Of a stretch of 64,000 bases of DNA, positions 49,646 to 62,888 are shown in pieces. The stretch lies in the NCBI GenBank assembly GCA_032207245.1, contig CM063504.1, positions 19,489,407-19,553,406 on the forward strand, in the 5' to 3' direction. This stretch comes from Pardosa pseudoannulata. Lineage: Eukaryota > Arthropoda > Arachnida > Araneae > Lycosidae. The notes under the pieces are model-generated. The model did not search any database. It saw only the letters and a list, made by a program, of their open reading frames with translations, and had not been told where the DNA came from. How positions within the stretch are numbered: position 1 is the stretch's first letter; every line of letters begins with the position of its first letter. Both the position numbers and the translations under genes were made by a program.

Positions 49646-52435
49646 TTCCTTAACTGGGTTCAAATCATCATTTCTAAAAATATTTCCTAGCCATCCTAAC
49701 CCATTGAAATTTACAGACATTTATATTGTAGCAGAACTCCAAATACCGTATGAGAAACCCGATTGTTATTTCTTTCTGGGAATACTTTTTCACGCCAGTT
49801 TAACCGTGGATCAATTTTATTTAACGTTTTATTTAATTCTAATGGTTTGCTAATTTACGACCGAGATTTTCAATGGAAATGGGTAAATGTATGAAGAAAA
49901 GTAAACTTTTGTAAAAGTAAATGCTGCTTAGTAATGTTTAGTAAACTTTTGATAACATTTAGCATTCTTATTTTAATTTTTTCAAAGTTTTTGTTCGACG
50001 TCGCTTATTTTGATATGTATTAATGACAGCTTCATGCAGATTTGTCCCATATCAATTAAATGTGACATTTAACGATGTTTTTTTAAATAAAATTGATTGC
50101 AAAAAAATAATTTCAAAAATATTAACTTAATTTTTTATATCTCCATGTATTTATGTTTTACTGTTTGATTTATTATGAATGAAGCAAATTCTGTTTAAAA
50201 TAGATATAGTTTATGTTTTGAATCTTACGAAATTTTTTCATACACATTAGTTTATTTACATTTAAAAAAATAAGCAAGTTTGTTTTTCTATTACTATGTT
50301 GTTTTTCAAAACTAATTATATTTATATATAATTAAAGAAGTTTTATATAAAGTTTAAAGAAATCAGTTTTTATGAAATAATTTCTTCTTTATAGAGCTGA
50401 TGAAGAAATGCAAAACTTTTTACATTTCTTAGGTATCAGATGATGGTTTCTTAGGCATAAACGACTCGAAAGTATTTTATGCCGAATAATATGCAATATG
50501 TATTTATCAGTTTTAAATAAGAAAAAAACTAATTTAGGTTGTAACAAATTTGAAAATAAATTACAATGCGGTTTTGTAATTTTAAGTTTGCCTAAGTGAA
50601 GAATCAAATATTTGCCTAAAATAGAGAATGTATTCTGCGCACAACATTGTTTTATATTAGTAATATCTGTTTGAAAATTAAAATTAGATCATTAATTCAT
50701 TCTTAATTTTAATATTCTCTAAAGGTATATATGTTAATGTCTGCGTATACAATAAAAGACCTCGGGAGTGGTAATCCTAATTATTGAGGTTTACATTTAA
50801 GCATATTTATATTTATATAAAATATTCATTTTTAAGTAATTTAAATTATAAAACTTGTGGCTAAATTTTTGAGCATGTTATCTTTAAAAATATCCTTAAA
50901 CTGCAATACACTAAACATTTTAATGCGGTTTAATAATTTTTACCCCAGTGGTCTTCCTATATTAATGATTATATACATATACATATATATACATTTAAAC
51001 ATACGTACTCACTTATGTGTGAGTGTGTAGCATTCCATCTTTTTTAATTCTTAACATATATTAATTACTAACTGAATACCCACTAATTACCACCTTTTAC
51101 TAGCAAATTGAAATACAAATATGCTCCTAAATTTCTATCTTAATTTATCTTGTAACTGCTCAAGCATATTATTAGGCAAAACAAGCCTTTCCTTTAACTG
51201 CTCCATCATATTTCCTGGTCAGATGAAAAGATCTGATGGAGAGAGGGGGGTAGAGAAGGACACCTCCCACCAGTGCTGTACTTCGGAATTCAAGGAAGAT
51301 GCGCCAAAAACAAGAGCCGAAGATCCTAGTGCTTTGTTCTAACCCTCCCACCCCGAACTACTTAGGGGATGGGGCAAAAGGCTAATAGAATCAATCTCAG
51401 TCCGCCAAATCATTAATCTTGTTGGCTCTCCGAACTCCGAGCTTTTCCCTCGAGACTCTCAGTTCGTTCAATTGCTTTGTTGGCCATTTCTTTAATGCTT
51501 TAATATTGTAAATGAGAATGTTAACATGAGAAAGTGCGAGGCCGTAGCTTCTCCCGTATGATTGTACTTGACTCATAATTTCACTCCTTTTGTGTGTAGG
51601 ATATTAAGCGGACATGACAGTATTGATTAAGTTGTTATTGTGCAAGATTCTTGCACTTAACTGGACGAAGTGTTTCGCTTATCATTTATTGTGTTTTACG
51701 GGTTGATTTATCTTTGTTACCCGAAATGGAGGCAAGGAAATTTTACCAATTTCAAAATCCGACGAAAGGAAATAAAACATTTGCTTTTAATTTAATTGAA
51801 GAGAATTCTAAGAAAATATCGGACATTTCCAAGTTTTCTTATTTCTGTTTGATATTTTTTTAAATATATTATAGATATATCATTTTTTGATCATAAGGCG
51901 CACATCTGCTTGGTTGATAAAGAATGACAGCAAAAAGCAACCGTAGAGGGAAGATTTTAATACACACCCATCAACTTTAACACAAAATATGCGTAAAAGT
52001 TACTCATTTTAAACGTTCTTTAAACCGTAACCGTCTTTTACGGAATTTTGACTACGCTACGTTTTATATATTCTTTGCGACTTATCCGTAATTTTTCTAT
52101 GTTTTGAGCAGGTTTAAGGCTAAAATTGTGTAAGTAGAGCAAAATAAGCTACTCTGTTTATTTTGCTCTTACATTACAGCATAATAGCATACCAGTAACT
52201 TTCCATAAATATGTTATTGCTTTAAATGTAAATATATTTCATCTCTCAAAATGTAAACTGACATTGACAAAATGTACCTTTTCAGTTATAAAATTCTTTA
52301 ATCCTATCGAAATTGTAAAATATGTTCGAGAGTAGTTTTTTAGTTTAGTAAAGAAATTCTTTTTTCACTTATGCGAGACGTTTGTTTTTATTGGCATTTT
52401 ACTATACAGTCCTCTGATTTGTTGCTTTTTCATTA

Positions 52436-52617
52436 TGGCAGAGCAATATAGGTAAAACAATATCGCTCCCTATGAGGGGACAACCAAAGCCGTCTTAAGA
52501 CCCCTTTGGGTTTTAAGACGGCTTTGGGACAACACAAATACATCCAAGCCTTGTGAATCGAACCCGAACCCATCGGGTTCGAACAATACTCAAACCACTA
52601 CACAATGTGGGCAACAT
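52436..52617 (-). repeat. tRNA-like SINE with internal hairpin (minus strand)
   Basis: On the minus strand the head 'tgcccacattgtgtagtggt' gives an A box and 'ggttcgattc' a B box. The body contains an 18-nt inverted repeat (52486-52503 and 52508-52525, 17 of 18 paired, loop CTTT). The family differs from the CCAAA-tailed SINE. Ends are approximate. Confidence 0.5.
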
Positions 52618-55600
52618 TTAATTGAAATATATTCATTTATATGTTTTAAAATGTAGGTATTGCATTGAAATGTTTTACAGTAAAAAACTTTATCCACTAG
52701 CTGTCAGTAATTGAGGAGAAATGTCGGATCTCGCCAAATTTTGCACATTTTTTTAACAGGTTGCCAGGTATGCGAATATTAATGTAGATTCTTTCAGTTT
52801 TAGGTTTGGATAAGCATTTCTCCTTATAATATGTTCATATAAGTACCAGCAAGTTCCTTATCCCAAAATTTTCATTAGTTTTGTATGTCGAATGTGCTTT
52901 TACTTAAAATAATTTTGGATTTTTATAAATCATTGTAATGGAATAATTTATATAAAAGTCGAGGATAAAAATTCTCGAGTATAAATAAGCCTCAAACAAA
53001 TAATATATAAATCTGAAAACGCATACAAACGCTATAAAACGCATAGTAATATGTAAATCTGAAATTTTCGGTTAATCCCTCAAACCCTCACCTTTGTTGG
53101 CTAAATAAGTTGACGATCAGAAATTTTTCCGACTTCCCATGAGTCGGAAAGTTTATTTTTGTATCTTATCTACAAAGTTTTTAGTAAGCATTCAGTATCG
53201 CCTTAAATAGCAAACAGTATTATGGCCAAATAAATGTGAATGTTTCTAACGGAAATAATGCCTTCCACGTAAGTTCCGAAATAATGCATGATTTGTTAAC
53301 TAAGTCATTCTTCTACCTGAATTTTACGAGACAAGGGAAGGAAATATGTTCTCAGCGCCAAAATCTTTTCTTATATCCAAGTCGGCGACGACTGAATTCT
53401 TGTTCGTCTTTGCTCTTCATCCATAATGCATTCAGCATCTATCTCGAAAACATTTATGGGCGAGTCTTCTGGAAGGAGAAATAATAATAAAAAAACACCC
53501 TCACAATTCGCACCATTTCTACCATGTATTGCGGTGTCACGAATGAACTCATGCCCCCTCTGTGTTCCTATACCCAGGCTCTTTGATCCCCGATCCCTGT
53601 GTTGGAGCGGGGATAGTAATCTTTTAAAAGGGGAGAATTTTTATATTTTGGGTTTTCCTCTTTTTCGTACGAAATACCTTTTCTTTTGTTTACCTTCTGA
53701 TCGAGATCGTCGGGCTTTAAACGTCGCAGGGATTATAGGAGGGAATTTTTCGGGTTCTGATCTTTTAAAAAAGCGTTGGGATTTCACGATAAATAAGTAA
53801 AAACAGTACTTTACTGCTGACAGAAGATTGCAGTAGTGAATTGGAGTTGGTGGTACTAATGTATTTTTTTTTCTCCATTTGCTATCAATTTAACTTAGAT
53901 AAGAGTGGGAAAGTATCATAAGTCTTGCCCTCCCCCTTTTTTTATTTCTGTTTTATCTGCTAAGGTTCTTTTGAAGTTATGAGAATTGTTGTAAGTCGTA
54001 ATGGCAAATCCTATAACAAATTAAACGTCAAAGAAAAATTCGGTGATTAATAGGAAGCCAAGTCTACTCTTAAAGGGCTTCTTATATTCAATTAAATGTT
54101 CCCCAAATTCGTATTTTGTTTTAATTTACTGCCTTGCATTAAATTAATAAGAGGTTGAAGGGTTTTTTTAGATACCTCTTGTTGGAATATCTAAGGATTT
54201 AGTCCTTCTGTATGAACTTCAAACATTAGATCATAAATTGCCTTTTATGCTGTAGAAAGATTAAATGTAGCACGTTGTAAGTCAAACCAAACTTCCGCCC
54301 TCTCAACCAGAGCTTCCACGTGAGATCCTCATGTGACATAGGTGCTGGTTGCCTCGCATTTTAGCAATTGATGTCACGAATATAGATGTTTCAGTTTTAA
54401 AATTAGGTTGACATGATATCGATTTCATGTTAGGAACCATTGGAGCCATTATTTCATGTTGTTCAGTAGGTGAAACATCCATAATTTATATAAATTACGA
54501 GTGATAATGTACTTCTAAAAAAGCTATGAGAATCACTGTCATCACTTAGTTGATTAATGATAGTGATATTTAGGACTTCTTTCGATCCACGTCATGTTCT
54601 TATACATGGCTAAATAAAGGTTAGAACTTCACTGCCTGGCTCTATATTACCATCCTATGCCTTCTTCAAATTACTTAACTTACCAAAGACATCAACGACT
54701 GGAAACATTCCAAATTTCTATTTACCACTGTATATTTATGATAAAGTCTATTGTCCTGCGATAAAACAAGCTGAATGTCTTGGTAAACGTTGTTATTTTC
54801 CATTTGTCCTTTCAATTCCTGGTTTATTTTTTCGAAAAAAAAATGTGCTTTGATTTTACTTTTCTCACGAATACAATTGAAATGCTTAGAAATTATTTCG
54901 TTCTGTTGCAAAATGTTTCAGGGAAGCTTTTTCAAAACTATTTACGCATTCGTCTATTTGTTGGTGTACAGTATTAAAAAAAGTATTTGAATTTCGTACA
55001 TGCATTTTAATAGCAAGAAAAGCAGCGAAAAGCAATAACAAGCGGCTAAAATTATTCTCCTATTTCAAAGCTCTTAAGAATCGCACTCTGTTTATAAAAT
55101 TTAAACAAGGTTCTGTTATATAAAGGGAAGCGCATTCCCAGGGTAGTAATTGACGTTAGTTGAGTGTTTTCTAGTTTTCTGAAGAACTAGTTTTTATGCA
55201 GTTGAATTTTGATTAGTCGGTAGATTCCCGGCGAGACAATCTTTTCAATCACTTCATCGATTGTTCTCTCACCGTAACTGAAACGAGACTTCCTACTTTG
55301 CCCAAAGTCGAAGTATTGTTGAGTGTTTCATAACAATAAAAATGTAAGATGCTCTCTTAAATAATTCCATTGTTATTGTGTTTATAGTTTGTGCGTGTAG
55401 TATTTCTTACCAGGAACTATTACGAAGTTTTATTACGATATACTCGTATTATTAACTTTATTCCTATTTAGTGTAGTCTTTTTCCAGAGCTTTATTTTAT
55501 TCACAGCTATAAAATTGTTTAGTTGTTTAATTGCTCTATGTTCGAGGTCATTAGTCTACGCTTTTAAACTAGTTGCGAGGTTTACACTGACAGATAAAAA

Positions 55601-55651
55601 TCTTACGACTAATTCCATAAATTATGTTCCTTATTGTTTAACCATACCATA

Positions 55652-55653
<2 letters not shown>

Positions 55654-55715
<62 letters not shown>
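55654..55715. repeat. (AT)n microsatellite, ~60 bp
   Basis: Simple AT run. It is followed to about 55930 by a more complex block open on both strands (99 codons on +, 63 on -) whose translations I do not recognise. The minus strand carries AATAAA near 55770, so it might be the end of a retroelement. Confidence 0.9.
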
Positions 55716-55718
<3 letters not shown>

Positions 55719-56045
55719 ATGGTCGTGGTGCAGAGTTAGACGAATGGAACACAGTCTTCTTGATAATAATAAGTTTTATTAACTCATCGTTCTTACGGAA
55801 AGCAACAAGCGCCATTTTCAATGTTCGTGGCGAAGCTATGCATGAAGGTGTTGACCGCTCCATGTCCATGCGCCAAATTTCCAACTTATCAGTTTGCAAG
55901 CTCATCAAAAAGCTGAAAAATGCTTCCGCCTGACCGAATTATCCTGAAAGCTTACGCGACCGGTCTTTATTATTATAAAAGAGTTCTCTTTTTAGAATCG
56001 TTTTTAACTTACACAATTTCCAACTACCCCTTTTTTAGACCTGAC

Positions 56046-56050
56046 ATATG

Positions 56051-56097
<47 letters not shown>

Positions 56098-56130
56098 ATA
56101 TATATATATGTATATATACATATACACGTA
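56046..56130. repeat. (AT)n/(GT)n microsatellite
   Basis: Mixed AT and TG dinucleotides. Overlapping frames are artefacts. Confidence 0.93.
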
Positions 56131-57253
56131 CGTATATAGATTGCAGTTTGGTATTAAATATGCTTTCAGATATTTTCTTATGAACGTTAGCAAAGCACGA
56201 ATAATTATTTTAATTATTCGTGCCCAAAATAGGTTGACTTAAGAATTGGGTTCCTCCTTCAACTTGGCGATAATGATTTAAGTATGGTGGCCTAACATTT
56301 TCTCCTGATCTCACCGTATCCAACCAATCTGTATCTATATTATAATTTTTTTTATGATATTTGTATCCAACTCTCCTTGTGAATTTCTTTTGTTATATAA
56401 TAAAAGTGCGGAATGCTTAAAAAAATTAGGTTTAACAAACCATTAATGGTTCACTATGGCTGATTTCTAATAATTTGGAGCTGTTGCATTTGTAAACTGT
56501 TAAGGGATTAATTGCCCATAAATGCCTGGTTTTCAAGTCGTTTTCTTTAATTAAGTAAGAGTATATAATTCTATTACGGTGATACATTAATTAAAGTCGC
56601 CAGAAAAAGCAAGAAATACAATGTTTGAATGGATTACCTTTGTGTTTTAGTAAATATTGCCAATATTTTAGCCAAATTTGCCAAGGGTAACCCAATTCTT
56701 AAGTAGACCCAATTAAAATTATAAACTTTTTGTTATTGATATAAAAATAATTTTATTGAATCACGATAATTAGGCAAATGTTTTTAAATTTTTCAATTGG
56801 TACTGCGAGATTTTCTTAACTATGGTGAATAAGACAAAGCTCAGTTCAAATAATTCTATCCTTGTGTTGTAAACAAAATGAATGCTACAAAACTACTGTC
56901 ATAATAAATAAATCCAAGATAGTAAAAAATATGGATTAATAATTCTTTTAGGTAGCTATGTTGTGGTATGATTGAGTTTATCTTTCCACTGTTCAAATAG
57001 AACAATTTAAATCTTGCATTTGCCATTCTCAAGAGATGAAAAGTAAATACAGGTAATCTTTTTTTTTTTTCTTTTAGAAGACAACTTTTACTCTGTACTC
57101 TTACAAATTTTATTTCCTTCTAAATGTAGCATTACGCTTATATATAATTCCATTTTCCGGAATATACGTGCTCTCGGCAGCACAGATGGAATTGCTTTTT
57201 CCCTAATGAATAAGTGCTTTTCCTACTACTTAGTATTCCTGCTTTCTGTTTCC

Positions 57254-57284
57254 CCGCACACGGTATGATATACCATTTGTGCGG
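57254..57284. repeat. Short stem-loop CCGCACA...TGTGCGG
   Basis: Pairs CCGCACA/TGTGCGG and GGTAT/ATACC with small bulges around a GAT loop. Could be a small palindromic binding site; function unknown. Confidence 0.6.
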
Positions 57285-57751
57285 CGAATTATTTCTTTTA
57301 AAACTGTAGAAAATTGAATTTGGAAAACTCTTAATGTAAAATATCACCGAACAGCGGACGTATGTTTTAAATGCGTTTGTGTGTGTACTTCCGTTTTATT
57401 TTGTCGTAAATATAAATTTTTATCAACTCTGTATTTAGAATGGATGTTGATCCTTCTATAAATGTACTTTGTTTCTGTTCGATTCGTTCTGACGTGGACA
57501 CTACATTTCTGTGTACTTCTATTAAATTATACACATTTTTTTACTGCTCTTTATTTAAACGTATCTTATTGAGGTACGGTTCTCCTATTCAAATTACTTC
57601 AGATCTTTTAAATTTAATAAAGTGATCACTTACACTTAGCTAAAATATTTCCTTTTAATAATATCAAAATTTTATACAGCACTCATTCTGCAATAAGCAG
57701 TATCGTATTTAACAATAATATATTATTTTAATAACGAGTAGAGCTTAGGTA

Positions 57752-57765
57752 CTGCCATCTGGTGG
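57752..57765 (-). promoter_or_regulatory. CTCF-type motif
   Basis: The minus strand reads CCACCAGATGGCAG, a full match to the CTCF core consensus CCASYAGRKGGCRS (family knowledge). It lies about 18 kb into the ephrin intron in AT-rich DNA. Occupancy is inferred; the motif alone does not prove an insulator. Confidence 0.45.
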
Positions 57766-58373
57766 CGAGCGGTAGCGTTTTAATATTTGTTAAATAGATT
57801 GCAGAATAAATAAGAAATAGTGCCCAACTAGGTGTTATAGTAGTCCTAATTACAATATTTCAATAATCTTCGACGAAACGTTTCTGATTTTTGATCAGAA
57901 AATTACATGGTAAAATTTTTTGTTATATTGAGTGTAGATTGCAATCGGATAGGGAGAAAACACAACTAAACTTTGGGTGACCAAAACAAATGTGTTTATA
58001 TCAAGTAAGATATATAGTTTGCTGTTGGGTTAGATTCATTTTTTGGGAGGTAATAAAAAAAATATAGAACTAAGACAGGGATTTTCAGGTATTCACCAGA
58101 ACTAATTTTAGTATACTAATTATATTTTTTTATAAATAACGTGTGCATCTTTCAGTAATCTATTGACACCAATGCAGTACTAAGATGATAGTTTTAACTT
58201 TTGTCTTAATACTTACTAGGTCTTTTTCCACCATGCCAGAAATAAACATTTATAAAATAACACTAGTTACGATTTTATTCCATTGAAAAGCAGCAATATT
58301 TTTTTTTCCTTTTAATTTTCTGAGTGCATTCTTTACTGCATTCTTGTTCGACAACAGTTAGGTAAACTTTTAA

Positions 58374-59015
58374 CCTCTTCAGTTCCGAGCTCCACATATG
58401 TGGACCTCTCTTTATTGTCTCATTAAAATTTTAACCGTATAAGTTGATTTTGACCACACTTCTGAGAAAGACGAATGATTTTACTTAAAAAAATGAAAAT
58501 GAAAATTTAATGATTTTGCGTTTGACTTCGCAAGAAATTACAGTATCAAACTGGATTTATTTTATTTATCCTCCTAAGTCACGCGATAAAAATTAAAACT
58601 TGATATTTGTTTCCCATGTGTGATACACTAGAACTGAAATTAAATTACTAGAATTGAAACTTAAAACTCTAATCTTATTTTTCACCCATTTCACAAATAA
58701 AACCAGATTTTGCAGTAAACAAGCTGCATTTTCTGTCGTCTTAAAAGCTAGACTGATTTAGACCATGATCCTTGGCATTGTGTAAGTGACATTAAAATTT
58801 TTAATGCATGCTTCTTACTTGTAAAATATTTATGTTAAGCATTTTAGTAATCAGTTTAAAGCAGTATAAAAATAAAACCGTCAGCAGAATTGCAGCATTT
58901 TTTAAACATCCTTCCAATGCTGCATTGCCAGCTGTAGCATTTCTCATAAAATTTTCTATTTAGTGGTAGGGTTCGTCTACTCAATGAGGATCTCAGATCC
59001 CGAGACTGGGAGGAT
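58374..59015. mobile_element. Candidate piggyBac-like MITE, ~642 bp
   Basis: TTAA (58370-58373) precedes CCTCTTCAGTTCCGAGCTCC. The far end, complemented, reads CCTCCCAGTCTCGGGATC just inside TTAA (59016-59019). The termini are similar but imperfect. A subterminal palindrome CCACATATGTGG is present. No coding. A different family from the CCCTTTAA elements. Confidence 0.45.
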
Positions 59016-59665
59016 TTAAAAAAAAAGTGTAACCGATATCAATTTTTCAAAACCTAATTCTTTTCTACTGTGAAGTGCACTTTCCCTTTCTAGGTATATT
59101 TTCTATTACCTGTTAGGGGCCTATTCTAAGCCCCCCTCTAATCCCATTCCACGCGTCGTGCTCTTCGGTCTCAAAGCTTCAAAAGGCATTACAGTGCCTC
59201 AGATTAGCAAGTTTGGGGGGGGGGGGGTTCTCTTTGTAGGGCTTTGTGCTGCAAATCTCATGATCCCTCCTTCAGTTTATATTAGAGAGTTTTGTGTTGT
59301 GGGTAGCCATACTCTTGGGCATATAGAATATGGATTTAGATAGAAGAATGGTATGAGGTGTTGAATTCATTGGAGTATTTTGAAGGAGGCAGTTCACACA
59401 GTATTTACCCCCAGCCGTGGAAATTTTACTTCTCTAGGATATCTCATTCTTAGGATAGAGTTGTAAAGAAGCGGATTGAGTTGCTTATGGTTTGGAGGGA
59501 GTGGAGTTATCTCACTGGTGCTGTAAGTGAAATACAGTTTTCCTGTATTTATAACCATTTACTTCGTATTATGGAACATTCAAATAAAAGTAACGAAATT
59601 TCGATTGAAAAAATGTAGTTTAATTTATACGGAATTAAAATAACGCCCGCGTTTGTTTTACCTCG

Positions 59666-59667
59666 TA

Positions 59668-59738
<71 letters not shown>

Positions 59739-59740
59739 AT
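59666..59740. repeat. (GT)n(AT)n(GT)n microsatellite
   Basis: TG repeats flank a central AT run. A G-run also lies upstream near 59215-59227. Confidence 0.95.
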
Positions 59741-60207
59741 ATAAAATTAAAAATTAATAAAAAGAGAGCGAACTCTTTGTGAAGCGGTAGAATATGGAGG
59801 TAAAACAACACTATATAATAAAAGCAGAGCATGCCAAATTCCACTACAGAGAAATGGTAAATCTTGTGGGTGATGATCGCTTGCTGAATTAAGTTCGTAT
59901 TTAAAAAGAAAATAGCATAGATGGAATAAGCTGCTTGAATAAACTTTTAAAGCTTGGAATGTTTGTGTTTCTCATTTTTCTTCGCAAGCTATGAACTTGG
60001 CACACGCACATATTTATATATATACATATATGTATATATAGACTGGAGTGATCAGCTGTGTGAAATAAGTGCGCATGTTTCTTCATCTATATGCATTCCA
60101 AGGTAAGATATTTGGACTATAAGGTATTAAAGACATTATAGAAAGCTTTGTAATTGTGCATTGCATGCCGCCTCATTAAATACTGACTAGCTTATTCAGC
60201 CGACTAC

Positions 60208-60344
60208 AGCTTAGGTTCCTTGCAGTCTCCTCACATAATGAAGGTGGTTTCACCTTTAGGGTGCATTAATAATGCAGTCAGCATTATAACATAACTAATG
60301 GTGACTAGAGACAAATAGTATAAATTGCAAGGTACCTAAGAGCT
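60208..60344. repeat. Small inverted-repeat element, ~137 bp
   Basis: AGCTTAGGTTCCTTGCA at 60208-60224 and, complemented, AGCTCTTAGGTACCTTGCA at 60326-60344. Internal short palindromes ('aaggtggtttcacctt', 'tgcattaataatgca') suggest a foldable MITE. Target duplication not found. Confidence 0.5.
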
Positions 60345-62238
60345 TAGCGAAAAAAAATATTTTTTCATGGATTGCGTACAACGTAGTGCTTAAAGAATAT
60401 CTATTAATAACCTGTCTTGTATTTTGTTGAAATTAATGATTGAATAGTTAGCAGCATTAGTTAAAAAGGTAGCTGTTTGCGTTTCTATGCGTACATGTAT
60501 GCTTATATGTGTATATTTGTGAATGTAGAGTTCTTTTAAATGACTCAACATATGTTTTTTCGCTAAAAATCATATCTATTATGATTTTCCATTATGTAAA
60601 CATTGGCAGTTTAAAACAAAGTCACAATGAATTTTGTCGCATATTGACTAAATCAGGACATAAGTAGTTAATATTTTAGCAATTTCGTTTTATAGCTCAC
60701 AATTAAATTAACATTTTAAACAAGCAAAAGATTTCAAAATTAGTAGTGTAAATTTTTATCACTGTTCCCTTGTGTGGTATCGAGCTCTAATAAATAAACT
60801 CTCTTCTGCGTCAATCATGCAATCTTTACTGTTTCACAATGCTAATAGCGTTATCAGTTCAACCACTGTGCTTTTATGTAGTGCTAAAATTGATGCTGAA
60901 AAAAATAAATGCGCCACGATGCGTAAATGTTCTTCTTGAACCCTGCCTTGTTTTTGCTTTCACTGATTAGCTTAAAGGTCGGAAGGTTTTAATGAAATTT
61001 TTTTGTTAAATATGCCTCTTGGTATGTGTTTATTAAATTGAACCAACCTTTCCGCGCGTGTCCAATGCGTTCGTGATTGAATAAGGTACTTTGCTGTTCT
61101 CCATAAAATCTTCCCTGGTGTAAAGTGTTGCCAGTTTTATAGCGATTCATTTTGACACCCTCGATTTTTACCCTAATTCAATCACTTTTATTTTCCCGAC
61201 ACTCTTGACTCGATCGCGTTCTATTCGCCCCAAAACACATTCCTAGTGCTTTTCACTAATGTTTCTTGTCACTTGACTTATAAATTACATTTTCCTGACA
61301 CTCATAACCCTAACTTTTCCTCCCTACAGGGGTCTGACGTAGCACAGTAGCCTGCGTTACATCTATCTGGTAATAACCCTTTTAGTAACCCTTTGCTCTC
61401 CCCGTGCTCTCTCTCTTGCTGTGCCGTTATAGATCATCCTCGATGCAATTAGGCCTTTCATTTGGAAAAAGGGATTGAATTATTCGTTTCACTTTTAAAG
61501 GTTCATGCGAAAATAATATAATAAAAAAAGGAGAGATCGCTTTGGCGCCGTAAATCAAATTCTTGCCGAGTGTCCTTTTTTTATTATTAAAAAAAAGTGA
61601 CTGTATGTGCGTGTGTGTTGAACCGAATGGTGAAGCAGTAATTCAATCTGCACTGCTCTTATGAAAAGTTGCGCTATTAATGAAATGAATTGAAAGATTT
61701 GTTATTTAAAGATGCTAAAAACGAAAAAAGTCTGGCGCTGCGCATTTGCCTGTCATACAAATGGATATATTAAAAGCTTGTTACTTAACATTTTCCTCTT
61801 TGCTTGTATGGGAGAAAAAAAGGAAGCCGAGTTTTTAATTTTAAAAAACGATCTTCTATCAAAATAGGCACGTATCTTCTGTTATTTTTTAAATTAAACG
61901 GAAAGTTGTTCTCCGATATTCGAATTGAAACTTACACATTTGAACATTTTCATGCATTTTAGAGATGATGAATTTGATTGTTGTGGGTTGATATTTATTA
62001 TATTTATATTATGGAAAATTAAGCGTATTGTAGAATGTGGCCAAACATTGGCAAAAATGACGTAACATCATTGATGACGAGTATAAATGTGTATTTATTT
62101 ATAGAAATATCGGTGTATGGATGAATACATAAGCTATGTAAAAATGTATTTTATGTATTAATATTTCCTTCAGAATCTGCTGCATTTCGTTAACCTGCAT
62201 TACTTTTCCCTAACAAGTTTATCTTCATCTACTAAATT

Positions 62239-62414
62239 GCCGAGCGCTGGCCAAATGGTTAGGATGCTGGCCTTTACTGGTGTTCGTGGGTTCAAATCCC
62301 ACTGTGGCATGGATGTTCGTAGCCGTTCGGAATCGGCTTTAAGCAGTAGGTCCCGGTCTAATTAGCCCTGTGTTGCAAAAAGTAGACTGTAGCACTCCAA
62401 ACCAAACCAATCAA
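62239..62414 (+). mobile_element. Full-length tRNA-derived SINE with target duplication
   Basis: The head carries an A-box-like 'tggccaaatggttaggatgc' and B box GGTTCAAATCC (62289-62299). The body runs from 'cgtagccgttcggaatcggc' to 'gtagcactccaaaccaaacc'. Direct repeats 'ctactaaatt' flank it at 62229-62238 and 62415-62424. It is the best-preserved copy of the family in this window and inserted in the ephrin intron in the sense direction. Confidence 0.93.
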
Positions 62415-62888
62415 CTACTAAATTTCAAACGTCAAATTTTGTTTCGATTGTTTTCGTTATTTCCCCTTTAAATTTAGAAGTAATTACGTTCGAATTTAAG
62501 GAATACGTGATTGTATACTCGCTTTTGATTTAAGAAATTAAAACCTAAGCATTATTTTTGTTGCTGTTTGAACCTCCGACGCTTGAAATGCCGGATGATC
62601 TGGATTGTAATGTGCATTTATCTGAAAGTAAAATAACTGGGAAAATGTTATTATATATTTAACTTGATAAAATAGTTTTTTTGCACATTTGAAACTCGCA
62701 GAAATTGAACAATACTTTCTGGACATTCCTTGTAGTTCATGATTTTAGGTTCCCTGAAAATTATAATTTATCGAAACATGGGACTTACTGACTTACTGAA
62801 GACATATAAAAGTCATCTCAAACTTAGTTTCTTGAGTGTGTATGGCAGAGAAAGGGAGTGGGGAGCTAAAACAGTGCTGATAATCTGG

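Noticed and set aside
53426..53800. 124-codon frame as a gene or ephrin exon
   Set aside because: No ephrin cysteine pattern, no convincing acceptor/donor pair, no family recognised.
61330..61430. Polypyrimidine tract and 'ctacag' at about 61323-61329 as the acceptor of ephrin exon 2
   Set aside because: All frames after it reach stops quickly and none shows ephrin residues.
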